Positions 27,201 through 37,849 are shown, counted from the first letter of the stretch. The stretch: DNA of 64,000 nt from Solea solea (GCF_958295425.1 NC_081138.1:19218886-19282885), one strand, 5' to 3'. Numbers and translations: made by a program. The notes: a model not told the origin generated them from the sequence alone.

Positions 27201-30200
27201 ACTCATCGTGCATTTCAATACAGCGGGTGAAGCCAAATCTGATCACAGGAGGCACATCTAGGACACATTTTAATGCCAAGCGTGCAAGTTGTTATTAACA
27301 TTCTCTACTTGTGATTGTATCACTCAGGATGGATGTTAATACAAGGTCTGAAGGGGGCCTTAATGATGGCAGCGAAAAAAACACTATTTCATCTGCCACT
27401 GTGTAAAATCAATGCAGCAGTTGTTAGTGAGCTTCTATCTGAAACCTGTCTTTTTTTTTAGCAAGGTTTCCTTGCACTCACACACTCATGGAGGTGAGAT
27501 GTCAAACTTCCCACCACCAGCACAGACTAAAATATATGTATTCCTTATTCTCTTTGATACACTGCTTTGTTTTCTGCCTGAGCAACAGAAGAACACGTGG
27601 TGAGGGGTAGTGATCGTCGTCTGTCTGCCAAGTTTTGCGTAGCCTCCAGGGAAATGACTTCCAGAAGCACAGAGGGTGTGAAACAGTCCTTTCTAGTCTA
27701 TACCCAGCAGAAACCTTATATGAGCAGAGGTGTTTGTGACAAATATTTCTGCTTTTATTTGTTTTCTTTCGAGAGTCAGCAGGCAGAGAAACTGATTAAG
27801 TCAAAACAGTAGCACATTTTTTCTCCAGGCTCTGTGCTTCACATTCATGCACATTCTTAGTTACTTTCTTACAGTACTGTACAAAAGTATTGTTTTCAAG
27901 TCAGTCTATGTAGCAAACTGTCAATGAGTTGAACTTACACAACATGTGTATGTAATGTTCATGCATGTCTTGAACAAACCTGGTGTACAGTAATAGACCT
28001 ACCTTACATAATTTACACAGACCTTTACACTGTCCTTTATTGGATGTGCTCCAATAAAGTGACTGAAAAATAATTGTACTCCGTGGTCATTAAAGCATTG
28101 CTAAAATGACAAAGCTAACTGTTGCACAGTACTGTAAAATAATGAACTAAACTCTACATTAAAATGCCAAGGTCCAACGTTGATTTGAATAGGTCAAGTC
28201 AAGACTGAAGGCACTGTGAGGGATATATATATCCCCTTTAATAGAGCCGGGATTCTAGTGCTTCCACTGTAATTACGAATGTGGGTACAATTTTGCTTGG
28301 GCAGCTGTTTTGTTTTAAACAAAAATGCTGAGTATTGGAGTTGTTTGTTAATATGATGAGTGCAAACTGGAACATGCAAGTGAAGATAATGATGAAGTGA
28401 TTCAAAATAAATCCATCACGGCTTGTTTGGCAAAAACAATAGTTCACAGGAATATGTTTACAAGTAATTGTGAATAGGATTAGCATATATGGTGACTGTT
28501 CAACTTGTTTTTATTTAAAATGTTTGAGCTTGGTAAAACACAAATGCACACCCTTAGAACCTCATGCATGATTAATGCTTAAGCCCATGAATGCAGATAA
28601 ACACAGACTTTAGTATCTCTTGGTTTCCCATCAGATTTAGGAGTAGTTCTGAGCCTTGTGCATACTGCAGAGTAGAAACAACCAGAGAGGATCATGACCC
28701 ATTCTTTGGTGTTGAGTTTGTTATCATATTGTGTTGTGATGACACCCTGCTAGAGTATTAAATTGTCATTCTTTTGTTATTTAATTTTTTTGTAAAACTA
28801 GCTAGGCCTATATTATTTGTTCTCATTGCTCTCCATTATCTTCAGTTCAATGATTTGTTCTGCGGTTTAAAGCAAATTGTGGTGTCTCGGCAGTTGAGGT
28901 ATTTTGCTCATAGCAGCATTCCACTCAGATAGAAATCTGCAATCTTTTTGTAGAGAGCTGTAACCAGCAGCAAGATACCATTTCTTAAGACCCATTTCTT
29001 CAGATGAAATAGTCAATCATGCTTATATTTTTACAGTACAATTTAGTCCACAGTTCAATAACATAATGATTTTGTGTACAACAACAGGAGCCACAGTTTA
29101 ACATGCTGTTACAGAATGGAACCCAACAGTACTCTGAATAGCACATCTAAATTAGCAAAGCTGAGTTTAACTGCCCAGTCATCTGTGTGAAATGTAGAGC
29201 TAGTACAGTTTCCATTTGTATTTGGAGTTATGTTTAAGAAACTACAACACACTTCATTTGCACAATGAAGGACTGATTGTCTGATGCCATCTCTAGTGTT
29301 TTTCCCTGTGGCTGTTGTACAGACAGACCTGCACTCTAAACCTCACTGCACAGAATGACACTGAAAAATGTCACTTCAAAAATGTCTACACGGCTGCAGC
29401 CTTTTGAAGCAATACTTGTACTAGAAAGGTACTATGGAGCTGTTGCTGACATCTGAATGCAGCTGTATGGCCAAGTGCTCACTACAGACATCCCACCAAA
29501 CACAAAACACACTCCTAATTAATTTCCCATTTATTATGACGGAAAACATTCGCCATTGTATTGTGTAAATTGCTTCAGACGAAGCACCAGCAGGGAGTGC
29601 GGTTGCCATGGTGTGTGTGCATGATGTTTGGGCTTGAGGTAATTAGCGGACTGCAAAATCTCTCAGGGTTTTTACTTGACGAAGATGTTGAACAAACTTT
29701 TTTCCAGTACTTTACTCAAAGAAACATGTGATAACAAAAGTACACACACAGTCAATTCAATGTTCTCAAGGTGAGTTCTCTCACAGTAAATACACACATT
29801 CTTATACAGTATTCTCAGTGAGGGCACTCATAGCAAATACATTCACTAGTCCCTTTCCCTAACCTTAACCACCCCAACTTAAGGCCCAACCCTAACCGTT
29901 AACCTAACATAAACCTAAACCCAATTCTAACCCTATCCCTAAAACCAAGTCTTAACCCTCAAAAGCCCTTTACGATTTTGAGGACCAGCCAAAATGCCCC
30001 TTATGTCAACCTACAGCCCATTGCACAAGTGAGCATCAAATACAGAATATACCAAGGAGTGGCTTCGGATACCGAATCCGAAGTGGGGCAACCATCAGTC
30101 ACCTCCTCTAAATGGCTGACATCAAGCTGTATGCCAAGAGTGAGTGGGACATTAATTCACTGATCCACCACACCAGGATCTATAGCAAAGACACTGGAAT

Positions 30201-33200
30201 GTCATTTGGACTTGATAAATGTGGTCGGATGATATTAAAAAGCGCATCAGCTACAAATACCTTGGGGTTCCACACGCGAATGGGAAACACAAAGGCGAGA
30301 GGCCGCAAGGAGATCTGCCACTGCAAAATACTTACACCAAGTAAGACAGGTCCTCAAGAGTCAGCTGAATGATCTAAACAACATCCAAGCCATCAATACC
30401 ATTTTTACACAATGGTTGATAAGTCAGGTAAAACTACCAAAAGCAGGCTACACAAATGTGCAACTAATCCATCCCAACCGCATCCTTTTGGCCCTCTTAT
30501 GAAACTACACCCCCAAAACACTGGAATTTGCCTGTTGTGTAACAGAGAATTTTGGCTGCACTTTCTCTTCTCTCCTACTTTTGGCTATAATCTCACTCCT
30601 GTCAAGTGATGAGAGAATTATTTGATCGACTACTTTGTTTATTGACGGCTATCAGAATGTGAAGAGGATGTCAACCAATAAGATACACTAAAAGGTTTGA
30701 GGGCAGTCTTGCATTATTTAAATTTGATGTGCCGGGGGCAGATAAAGGTTTGAAAAAGACTTATGATATTTATTTATTTGAATAGATATTCTAACAGAGG
30801 AATGAATATACCAATCCTATAGAGAACAAATGATTTAAACTTGATTCACAGGTTAACACCCATACTTCTACATGTCAGATATTGTGAAATAAATAAATGA
30901 CAACCCACATACTCATCCATCTATCACTCATCTTTTACGTGTTGCATCCAGCATAACTAAATCATTGTTATTCAAGGAGTGGACACCACATGTTAATTCA
31001 CTTTAGTAAAGAAGACAGAACACAGATTACAGACTGTGTAGCTTCATTGTACAATAGTTTAGAGCCGTCACTTTGTGGGAAATACACATGTACATTTTAC
31101 GCATGTTCAACAAGCTTGTTTCACACATTAATGCTGATGTGCCCGCCACTATAATATGCAGCTCACTGATTCCAGACAGGGCAACGGATTTCTTCAGCCA
31201 CTGACGTGCGAACAGCCTATGACAGAAAGGCTTCAGTGCTTCAGCCATTATAGCAATAACCGCACACACAAGTAATTATGTGTTGTCTCCTTGGAGCTAT
31301 TATTCTCTTCTATTATCATTATCTGTCCTTTCAGTCTCTGTGTGAGACAGCAGGTTGTTAGTTGATTCTTCCAACTTGCATGTACAGTATGTCTCACCTT
31401 TTGTTTTACAACCATCAAACATCTTCTTTCCCCTTAACCTGTCAGCAGATGGCCGCACAGTATGGTAGAAAATACTGGGGATGGTCATCTGGTGAGGAAT
31501 GAATCGAAATCATGGCGTTTTAATTTTGTGATGTTTGTTAGAGTTTGACAACAGATTTGTATTATTTTGAGATTAATTGTGTAGCCTGAAATAATTTTTG
31601 AAAGAGCATAGCTGGTAACCACCAGAACTGAGATAGAGACAGATAGCAAGGGAAGCTGGAAGGTTACCTGGTATCACTATATAAATAAAAATGTAGCAGT
31701 GCTGTTGACTGTGAGGGGTTGGAGATGCTCAACCCACTTAATCATAAAGAATGCAGTGGTAAGGGGCCTCGCCTTTGTAATGAAAACTAGTGACGCATAA
31801 CACTCTTAATCAAAGCTCCATACCACGGAGGCTGATACAGACATAAACAATGTCACCATAATGAGCTGCAGACTGAAAGGTACTGAAAGATTTTTTTCAT
31901 AATGTCGAGTTTTATGAAAGAGTGGTTGCAAGAACCCAACTCCAAACCGAAAACTACATTTTTAAACTAGACTCAGCATGACACCACAATGACAGCGACA
32001 TCAAAGAATTCCCATGACTGAGAGACGGACAAATGGACAGAGGGATGGGATGACTTTATTAATCGCAATCGTGCGACATTCTTGCAGCATGGAACCAGGC
32101 ATACAAAGTGTAAGAATTATAGAACGTAAAAAGATGAAATGTAAAAATATAAATGTTACAGTTACCTTTATTTATGAGCATTTATGAACATACTCCACAG
32201 TCTCTACTTGACTGACGAGTCTAGTTGAATCAAGAACTTAAAAACATCTTGCTATAAGTTTAGTTTAATAGTTAAAGTGATTCTTCAAAGCAAAAGCTTG
32301 ACACAACTGAAGAAAGTGTAGAGTTGCTGTTAATGTAAGCAAACACAGGGTTAAATATATTACTTCCTAATCTCCACAATTGGTGGGGATCGATTTTTCT
32401 TCTTTTAGATTTAGAGATTTACCAAAACATTATTACATCATTTTATGGAACAATTAGGACTAAATCTCTCACTGAGCTGATTATGCGGCACATCTGTTCA
32501 TTATATAAGTTTAAATGTTCTAACACAGAGCAGTCATTGCTACTGTGATAGTTATTCCTATTCTAGTTTATTCGATCACTTGAAAGATGAGTGCTCTTGT
32601 TCTGTCGTTAAACGGTCCTTTCGAACATGAAGATGATTGCCGTGGCCATCAGACATGGAGTTTAAAGAAAGCCTGATGTTTTATTCATACAGTCTTAATT
32701 GAAGAAGGTGGCGTTTTCTGGACACTGTGTGTTTGTCTCGCGTGTATACATCCAAACGCCGCTTTTCGGATTCTTTAATATTGTGATTGTCTACACAGGA
32801 GGATGATTTAGCTTGTTTTCTTCATTTTCACAGTAAAACAACAATATCAGTGTCTTATTTTTACCATTCAAAATGGATATACTGTAAGGCCAAGCTGCAT
32901 TCAAGAGACCCTCTGCTGCACCACTCTTTATTTACTTCGGACAGTCTGTTGCCCTTCTCGACTGTATATTTCGAACTTGAACGTGTTTGTCAGGTGCAAA
33001 TTCTTCGACTCAGATTTTGAAGGAATTATTTGTTGGTGGTCAAAAGTCAAGTCAGGGTGACCTCACCTCTGTAAATGATTAAGTGATTCATTTGTAGTGG
33101 TTAAAGGTCAGATGTTAAAGCTCCAGTTCTGACCCCTCATGAGGAGAGTCACGCAGAGAGAGTCATGTGGAGCTGATAGGCTGGAACAGCATTGGGTGAA

Positions 33201-33994
33201 CTCATGTGAGAATGGTTTGAATGAAAGTGAGATTTGTTTGGTATGAAAAATGCTTCACACTCCAGCATTAGGGTCACAGTCACTGTGACAGTCACATTTA
33301 TAAACACACAAAACATAGTTTGTCCAGTTGGTCTGGACTGTTTTAAGTGCTGAAACTGTTCAAATTGATCCAAGATGTGTTGAAAATTGTGTTTACTAGC
33401 ATTGCTGCTAACCAATTTTTATCACCTGTCATTTCATGTATGTCATATATATCTGTATTAGCACTTTCTTTTCTCACTTTTTTTTCTGTTATTCTGCATG
33501 TACCTTTGGTCCAATTGTTTTTATTTATGTTCTAGTTTATCTAAAATTTAATGTTTATTGCATTTCATTTTAGTGACAGCATGTCACCCTGATAATTCAC
33601 CTGCTTTGTAAATACAATCATATCCACTAATTGGCTTCCTTGTCTCCTCCATTCTCTTTGCTCCTTTAGGGAAATAGAGGATGAGTTGGAGGTGGTGTGG
33701 CAGGCAGCAACCAGGGAAAACCAGCAGATAAAGGAGACAATTTTAGACTCGACATTCACTCCTGACCTCCACGGTTGGTCCATTTGTGACAAGGCTTCTC
33801 CTAACCAGCCATTTCAGTCTCCAAATCAGACCACCTCATCCAACCACCATCAACCTCGCGGCTCTGAGCCTCCCCTCTTCACCTCTAATCCAAGTCCTGC
33901 ACTGCAGAGAAGGTCTGTATTTAAATCTGACTCAGACCATCCCAACAACTGCATGGATGAAAAGCTAAAGCATGGCCTGGATTTCTATTGCTAA
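745..33994 (+). CDS. cep89: cep89 (centrosomal protein 89 / CCDC123), 3' part, five exons
   Basis: CEP89 is a coiled-coil protein of the mother-centriole distal appendages, needed for ciliary membrane docking; a mitochondrial role is also reported. Joining 745-912, 2348-2489, 5512-5601, 24298-24446 and 33670-33994 gives an open frame of 290 residues plus one base of a preceding codon, with phase kept at all four junctions. The product is almost entirely charged heptad coiled coil. Order and wording match the C-terminal third of human CEP89 as I recall it: a leucine-rich coil with EENRSL, then HYLGALLNKAEHVSKERD, then RLGKLQEEVK, then EGKTASYQREI, then ELEVVWQAATREN. The tail after about residue 225 of this fragment (Ser/Pro/Asn-rich, ending DFYC) is not recognisably conserved. 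Earlier exons must lie left of the window. The 18.7-kb fourth intron hosts rnf182 on the opposite strand. I am confident of the family; the exact 5' limit is not visible. Confidence 0.92.
1190..1350 (+). mobile_element. SINE fragment
   Basis: B-box-like GTTTGATCCCTAGAC at about 1210, followed by CAGTGTTCCTCC and GTTGTTGCCCTTGAG, words of a different fish SINE family. It follows a (TG)n run at 1158-1182. Confidence 0.4.
1725..1925 (-). repeat. fish interspersed repeat, same family as 57215
   Basis: The plus strand shows TCCAGTCAATTTAAGAGTCA, TGCATGTCTTTGGACTGTGG and CATGGGGAGAACATGCA, the complement of the 57215 copy. Confidence 0.65.
2348..2489 (+). CDS. cep89: cep89 internal exon
   Basis: The acceptor is CATCCAG at 2341-2347 after a long pyrimidine-rich stretch from about 2270. 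The exon encodes RAEKKMNELKQRKEE through KERDQLLDM and ends in phase 0 at a GT donor (2490-2491). It corresponds to the HQYLANLV...ITQERD region recalled from human CEP89. Confidence 0.9.
2490..5511 (+). other. cep89 intron
   Basis: 3-kb AT-rich intron. A short CT run is at 4603-4630. I see no supported gene or transposon. Confidence 0.6.
5512..5601 (+). CDS. cep89: cep89 internal exon
   Basis: Exactly 30 codons in phase 0/0, between an acceptor TACCTCTTCAG and a strong donor GTAAGT at 5602. It encodes AASLQQEKKR through RLGKLQEEVK; the RLGKL motif is one of the clearest matches to human CEP89. Confidence 0.9.
7890..8198. mobile_element. probable hAT-type MITE
   Basis: The left end AGGCTGGGTATCAAAC and the right end ATCAATACTCAGCCC are imperfect inverted repeats. 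Imperfect TAGACT flanks lie on both sides (7882-7889 and around 8199-8205). No coding content. Confidence 0.45.
8680..8880 (+). repeat. AT-rich interspersed repeat, copy 1
   Basis: GACACTTTACGATACAGTTC, GTTGTAGTATGGTAATGCAG, TATTACTGTAATACTGTGTT and GTGAAATTCATCC. It is similar in order and wording to 35900-36170. Confidence 0.45.
10110..10152. repeat. (TA)n microsatellite
   Basis: About 40 bp of alternating TA beginning TGTGTATATATA, inside the large cep89 intron. Confidence 0.9.
12590..12760 (+). mobile_element. LINE 3' tail remnant
   Basis: Contains TAAAGCGTCCTTGGGTGTCT, then GAAAGGTGCTTCATATAAAT and a short TTATTATTATTATC tail, the usual 3' end of fish LINE copies. It sits 0.8 kb beyond the rnf182 stop. 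Confidence 0.45.
13530..14255 (-). CDS. rnf182: rnf182, RING-type two-transmembrane E3 ubiquitin ligase
   Basis: Single uninterrupted coding exon of 241 residues, close to human RNF182 (247). RNF182 is a membrane E3 ligase; reported substrates include ATP6V0C. A RING-HC finger spans residues 20-66 with ligands C20, C23, C39, H41, C44, C47, C63 and C66. A conserved SSNCLVITIMEVQ block lies mid-protein, and two hydrophobic segments lie at about 179-201 (ILVWLLGFLYFGSLPLGIYL) and 206-226, followed by a Cys-rich tail (FCQCLCQGMCDC). I chose the ATG at 14253-14255; the frame stays open two codons further upstream but without an ATG. A splice acceptor (TCTTTCTCCAG on the minus strand) ends at 14270, only 14 nt upstream of the ATG, so a non-coding 5' exon is expected, as in other vertebrates. 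The gene lies antisense inside the cep89 intron 5602-24297. The stop is TGA at 13530-13532. Confidence 0.95.
   Translation of the reverse strand: MSCPQLELEEDCPPPEELECKICYQRFNAHNRKPKILDCLHRVCTRCLSKILDITDGAGCISCPFCRHQTEITEFEVSALPDDANIMSHLAMRDKSWSSNQGEVVLTPKSFSSSSPSHESSNCLVITIMEVQQDSQHSPSRNGSSDIYAEQSLDSVSIGSNGPIDQDALSKFCNHVPRILVWLLGFLYFGSLPLGIYLLVIQRVTLGIVCVSLVPSSLTVCLVYGFCQCLCQGMCDCSPRG
14256..14281 (-). promoter_or_regulatory. rnf182: rnf182 splice acceptor upstream of the coding exon
   Basis: On the minus strand the sequence reads pyrimidine-rich TCTTTCTCCAG, then 14 nt, then the ATG. This implies an upstream non-coding exon between 14271 and about 24000 that I could not place, and argues against a recent intronless retrocopy. 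Confidence 0.6.
18428..18580 (+). mobile_element. 5'-truncated SINE of the same family
   Basis: Contains GATCCCTGGCT, GCAAATGTGTCCCTGGGTAA, GACACTTAACCCC and a short body, but no A box. Confidence 0.55.
24108..24151. repeat. (GT)n microsatellite
   Basis: Alternating GT with an initial GTGCGTGTGCGT, about 150 bp upstream of the second GT run that abuts the cep89 exon. Confidence 0.9.
24266..24294. repeat. (GT)n microsatellite at the cep89 splice acceptor
   Basis: About 29 bp of pure TG directly before CAG/GTG of the exon at 24298. Confidence 0.92.
24298..24446 (+). CDS. cep89: cep89 internal exon behind a (GT)n acceptor
   Basis: Encodes VYRRQASTRL through EERLLQSK plus two bases of an Arg codon. 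The acceptor TGTGCAG (24291-24297) follows directly on a (GT)n tract rather than a normal pyrimidine tract. The donor GT is at 24447-24448; phase is kept into the final exon. About 18.7 kb separates it from the previous exon. Confidence 0.88.
24447..24625. repeat. polypurine (GGA/GA-rich) tract
   Basis: About 170 bp just after the exon donor, strongly purine-biased on the plus strand, including GGCAGGCAGGCAGGCAGC. Confidence 0.6.
24826..25310. mobile_element. Tc1-type relic related to the element at 27872
   Basis: Begins after TA with CAGTGCTGTGCAAAAGTCTT, a Tc1-like end common in fish. At 25220-25305 it shares AATAATTATACTG...ATTATAGCATCGCTAAAA with 28060-28110. The right end is not clear and it may be two pieces. 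Confidence 0.4.
26685..26945 (+). mobile_element. tRNA-derived SINE
   Basis: The head has a pol III A box (TAGCTCAGTGATAGAGC at about 26692) and B box (GGTTTGATTCC at 26736-26746). The body (TGTCCCTGGGCAATACACTG) and the tail (AAGACTAGAAAAGTGCAATATA) are shared with 49005-49240. It is not a true tRNA gene, because no cloverleaf 3' arm closes. Confidence 0.75.
27872..28134. mobile_element. Tc1/mariner-type MITE
   Basis: 263 bp bounded by TA dinucleotides, with ends CAGTACTGTACAAAAG (left) and the complement of CAGTACTGTGCAAC (right). An internal segment (28045-28115) is similar to 25220-25305. No transposase is encoded. Confidence 0.65.
29820..29985 (-). repeat. telomere-like 'ccctaa'-rich interspersed repeat
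   Basis: CTTTCCCTAACCTTAACC, AACCCTAACCGTTAACC and CCCTAAAACCAAGTCTTAAC, then CAAAAGCCC and GAGGACCAGCC. It is the reverse complement, with divergence, of the repeat at 48690-48860, and lies directly before the RT relic. Confidence 0.6.
29990..30440 (+). pseudogene. degenerate non-LTR retrotransposon reverse transcriptase (R2-like)
   Basis: Read across frames, the fragment gives RIRSGATISHLL, then MADIKLYAKSEWDINSLIHH and TGMSFGLDKCGRM, then YLGVPHANGKH, then SATAKYLHQVRQVLKSQLND and NNIQAINT. These are successive blocks of a fish non-LTR RT. A stop precedes MADI at the catalytic YMDD site, a frameshift follows CGRM, and an internal deletion removes the part between YQG and RIRSG. It is dead. 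Confidence 0.7.
33670..33994 (+). CDS. cep89: cep89 terminal coding exon with stop
   Basis: The acceptor is TTGCTCCTTTAG, ending at 33669. The first base completes the Arg codon of the preceding exon. The exon begins EIEDELEVVWQAATREN, a conserved CEP89 block, then continues into a low-complexity Ser/Pro/Asn/Gln tail and ends at TAA (33992-33994). Confidence 0.9.
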
Positions 33995-34590
33995 AACCTT
34001 TGGAGCCATAAACCTGTAGAAGATACCTGACAGCTGGGCTTCTATCGTAAAATCATTTCAGTCCTCATGTAAACATTCACACGTCATGCCCGTGTGAGAT
34101 TAGTTCACTGATCAAACCTGTGTGAATTTGTTCACCAAGTCCTGTTAATCCAAAAATCTGTTTCTGATAAAAGCAACAAGTACATTTAAGTAGAGGGTGG
34201 AGTTATTTAAGTATGAAATGGTGGTAAAATGTAAAATCCCGTTTTTATTGAAGCTCAGTTTTGATAGTGAGACCAAATAGACAGATGAGTCTAAGGAGTC
34301 ATTGAGACTCTGGGTGTAATGCAACAATCTTTTTTTATAAATTGTTTTATTCTGTTTGTCTTTTAAATTGGTCTCAGGGTTTTATAGACTGTGTCAATCA
34401 TAATAGATGTTAGAAAAAAATAACAGCAGTGGCAGCTGCAATATTTTACTTAGGCCAAAAGAACACAGCCAATATTGTCATCTGCTGGACACAGACAGTA
34501 ATGGCATAAAGTATGTGTGTGAGAGAGAGATAATACTCATTTTTTATTATTTATTAAACAATAAACATTATTTATCTCAGGGTTTTGATT
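33995..34590 (+). other. cep89: putative cep89 3' UTR
   Basis: Sequence directly after the cep89 stop, without a coding frame. The first plausible AATAAA poly(A) signal is at 34560-34565; another is at about 35599. The true 3' end cannot be set without transcript data. Confidence 0.4.
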
Positions 34591-35149
34591 AAACATTGAG
34601 TTCTTTAACATTAATGCCCTAAGTTTACATTCAAACATTGAATTAAAAAATTAAAAAGAACAATGAAATGACAATTTAACAAATATAAATACAGGGTTGG
34701 CATAAAAAAAATTGTAAACCATTCAAAATGATGAATTAGTCTGAAAAAACTATAACTGATAATAATATAATGACATTAAAATCACTAGGTTAAAACAGCA
34801 ATATTTTGTATTTAGATATTCATGGATTTTTAGATACTTCTCAAGTTTTATATCAATATGAATATTAATATTGCCACAAGCCTTAAAGATAATCAGTTTA
34901 TATGTTGAGGTACTGGTGTAATCAGTTTGAATAACAAGTAAGTGTTACAAAAACGTTTTCTCCGTGACGAGAGGAGTACGTAACAGCATCGTGTCTTTGA
35001 TGCTCACAGAGCTGCTGGATTAGTTTGAGGTCATGACGCTAAAGGCTTGTCCGTACAAAGATTCACCACAAATCCCTGCTGATGACTCAACACAGGCCAC
35101 TGTGATGTCAGTGCAGTGGCTCAGACGTCTGTATGCCTGCTTGTTCGTG

Positions 35150-35412
35150 TGTGTGTGTTCTTGTGTTTGTTACCTCTTAAGGACCCTATTCTGCCATAAA
35201 CACTGACCTTTTCAGGACTCACAGAGACTCAAACCTGATCCTAATGAGGCAGAACCTTGTTTCTGATGAACTGGTTAAGTTTAGAGCTTTTTGAATTGTG
35301 GTAATGTTAAGGTGAGGGATCAGACTTTGTTTAGGCTGTCCAAATGAATAGAAGTCAATGACGGAATCCTTAAAAGGGTAGCCATGCCAACCTGTGCGTG
35401 TGTGTGTGTGTG
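35150..35412 (+). repeat. fish interspersed repeat ending in (GT)n
   Basis: TGTTTGTTACCTCTTAAGGA, AACACTGACCTTTTCAGGAC, CCTAATGAGGCAGAACCTTG and AACTGGTTAAGTTTAG, then GAAGTCAATGACGG and a (GT)n tail at 35396-35412. It lies about 1.2 kb downstream of the cep89 stop. Confidence 0.55.
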
Positions 35413-35899
35413 ATGGCTGTAATGGAATGATGTCTACTCCTAACACTTGATGTAATTTTCAAATGTGCAGCTCGCCAGTAAATGCAAACAGCTTACTGAC
35501 AGCCAGAATGTCAGATGGAGAATTACAACCTACAAGTCAGCCAAGTTGCTCTCATCCATCGTGTTGTCAGTAAGACAACGTGTGCTTTTATGAACTGCAA
35601 TAAAACAAATAACATGACCCAAATTACTTTGTCTGTCCTCCATGCATACACGACAAGTACAATTGGTAAACCCATCTTATTTAATGTAATTTAAAGCCTC
35701 TTCTTGACTGCAGTGCAAATGTGTGGCTGTGTTTTTATGAAGCAAACCTTTAAGTGTCTCGAAGTGACAGACATTAACCTTTATTTATGCAGAGTAGTTG
35801 TACACATCAAACACATTCTATCCAGAGACGAGGCCCATAAACCATTGAGGAGATGCTTTTCAGTTTTTTCCCCTTCATGGGGTAAAACTGAAAGAATTT

Positions 35900-36170
35900 T
35901 TGTCAGCACTTTACATCACAGTGCAGTAACATAGTAACAGTGTGGTAATAATCCTGTAATAGGGAGGTAATATTGTGATGTTACTATCATATTTCTAATC
36001 AAAAAGGGTAATATTGTGATAATAAGGAGAAAATATTACAGTAATACCATGCTATCTCGAAAATATTGTCCAGGCAATAACTTTTTAATGGGAATTACTA
36101 TGAGCCATCAGTGCAATACCACGCACATTTCTTGTGATAAATATGATATTAAAAGTTGAAATTCATCCTT
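35900..36170 (+). repeat. AT-rich interspersed repeat, copy 2
   Basis: CAGCACTTTACATCACAGTG, AACAGTGTGGTAATAATCC, TATTACAGTAATACCATGCT and GTTGAAATTCATCC. Related to 8680-8880. Confidence 0.45.
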
Positions 36171-36995
36171 CCCTATGTCCCTTATGTTACCATTTAGATA
36201 ATCTATGTTAGTCTAGCACTACATTAAATACTACAGTACAACTACTGCATGATATGTTCAGAGTACAACAGAGACCTTGAGTGGTTAAAGTGGTTACTGC
36301 AATTCCAATTTTCCCATTCAATTCCCAGTTCCTGTAGGCAGTAAGTCAACTAACTGATTTCAACACCTATAAAGACAACAGTATCTTGTGCGTGCAACTT
36401 AACTTGTATGTATCCTTTGCAATTTTTTACATTTTTTAAAGGAAATTTGTGAGAGAAATTGATCAAATACTGCTCCACTATACAACTATTTTGTAGCAAA
36501 CTATTGCACAGAAAATGTAAGCTTTAAAAGTTAAGACTTAGTACAATATTATTTAATTGCCCAATTAGCTGCTAAATGATAAAATGCACCAAAACTTTAA
36601 CTATATAATGATATATCCAAATAGGAATTTTGTATTTCAGTGTTTTTTTATTTATTTATGATTTATTTATTTTTTCCTTTATATACATTTTTGTTTGTTA
36701 AAATTCAATGGCATTTTATCACTTTTTAAAAATGTATTACCTCTCTGCTCCGCAAGATGGAGAACTTGTCTAATGTAATTTTACTATTTTGTACATTTGA
36801 ATTCCTGTTCTCTTGTTTGTTTTTTCCAAAATAAAACATGGAAAGGGTGGGTACATTGTAAAAATCATACGGTATATCTTAGTCATTGTGACTTTTATTT
36901 TGAAAGCTGGTACCGGAAACCTTTCCTGTTCGAACTCAGAGCTGCTGAGTCCCACTTGAAGCAACTCAGTCCACTCTTGACGTCTGTCAGTAAAA

Positions 36996-37064
36996 ATGAG
37001 CGACAAAGGCCTGTCAGACGAAGACGCCGCGGCAGCTTGTAAAGATGGAGATTCTATAACCAAG
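36996..37064 (+). CDS. glo1: glo1 copy A exon 1
   Basis: Start ATG at 36996 in AAAAATGAG context. 23 codons ([10 protein letters not shown] to DSITK) end in phase 0 at GTAATA. The equivalent exon in copy B has the same length. Confidence 0.93.
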
Positions 37065-37807
37065 GTAATATCATTTTGGTGACTAAACATGCTGAACTGA
37101 ACTCACACGAACATAAACCCCAAACCAAAGCCGACAGGCCGTTGACTCATAACTGCTCTGTCAAGGAGCTGTGCGTCCATTATCGGACAGTGTCACTAAC
37201 TGTTTCTATACTATACTATAACCTGTGACTCGGTTGTGCTAAAGCGCGATCGACTACTTTTGTGGTATATATTTACGATATAATCAGTTCAAATAGGTAT
37301 TTTAAAACAACTTATTATATAAATCACAGGTCGGTGTAAGCTAGCTGCGTAACTGTACAACTGTAGCTGATGCGCCTTTCCGTGAAAAGTAACTATCAAA
37401 AGTTATCGGTCAAGTTTATCTATCTGCACATGACGTGAGATGAGCCAGTTCTCTGCAGTGTTGGTATTTAGGCGTGGTCACACTTGAAGAACATACTCCA
37501 ATCCTACAATGAAAAGCAGGTGGGGCTATACACACACACACACACGCGCGCGCAGTGCTAGTAAATCGAGTTGGACTATGGCTGAAGAGGCCAAGAAGCA
37601 TCAATGATAAGTGTCAGAGGTGGATTCTAGTACTAAAAATAAACTTGCACGTTCAGTGGGGTTGCATAATTGTAATTTAATCATGACCAACGAGGTATTT
37701 AAATATTGAAAATGAACGCAAAGCAAATCAAGTGCACCCTAAACCCCTGGCTGGCTAAACATGTCTGCTTCTGATTCTGCTGCTGTTTTCTGGACAAGAC
37801 AAAAGAC

Positions 37808-37849
<42 letters not shown>

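Larger units (their letters stand above)
24447..33669 (+). other. cep89 last intron
   Basis: 9.2 kb holding the purine tract, two Tc1-type elements, a tRNA-SINE, the telomere-like repeat and the RT relic. At 32050-32090 TGACTTTATTAATCGCAATC resembles the end of a common LINE-type repeat but is too short to call. Confidence 0.5.
34591..36995 (+). other. intergenic cep89 to glo1 copy A
   Basis: Contains the repeats at 35150 and 35900. The last 100 bp before the glo1 ATG share a short block with copy B (GTCTGTCAGTAAAAATG against TGTGTCAGTGAAAATG), consistent with a duplicated promoter/leader. No TATA box was recognised. Confidence 0.45.

Noticed and set aside
29868..29960. Interstitial telomere or chromosome-fusion scar
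   Set aside because: The units are imperfect and the block is part of an interspersed repeat with another copy at 48690.
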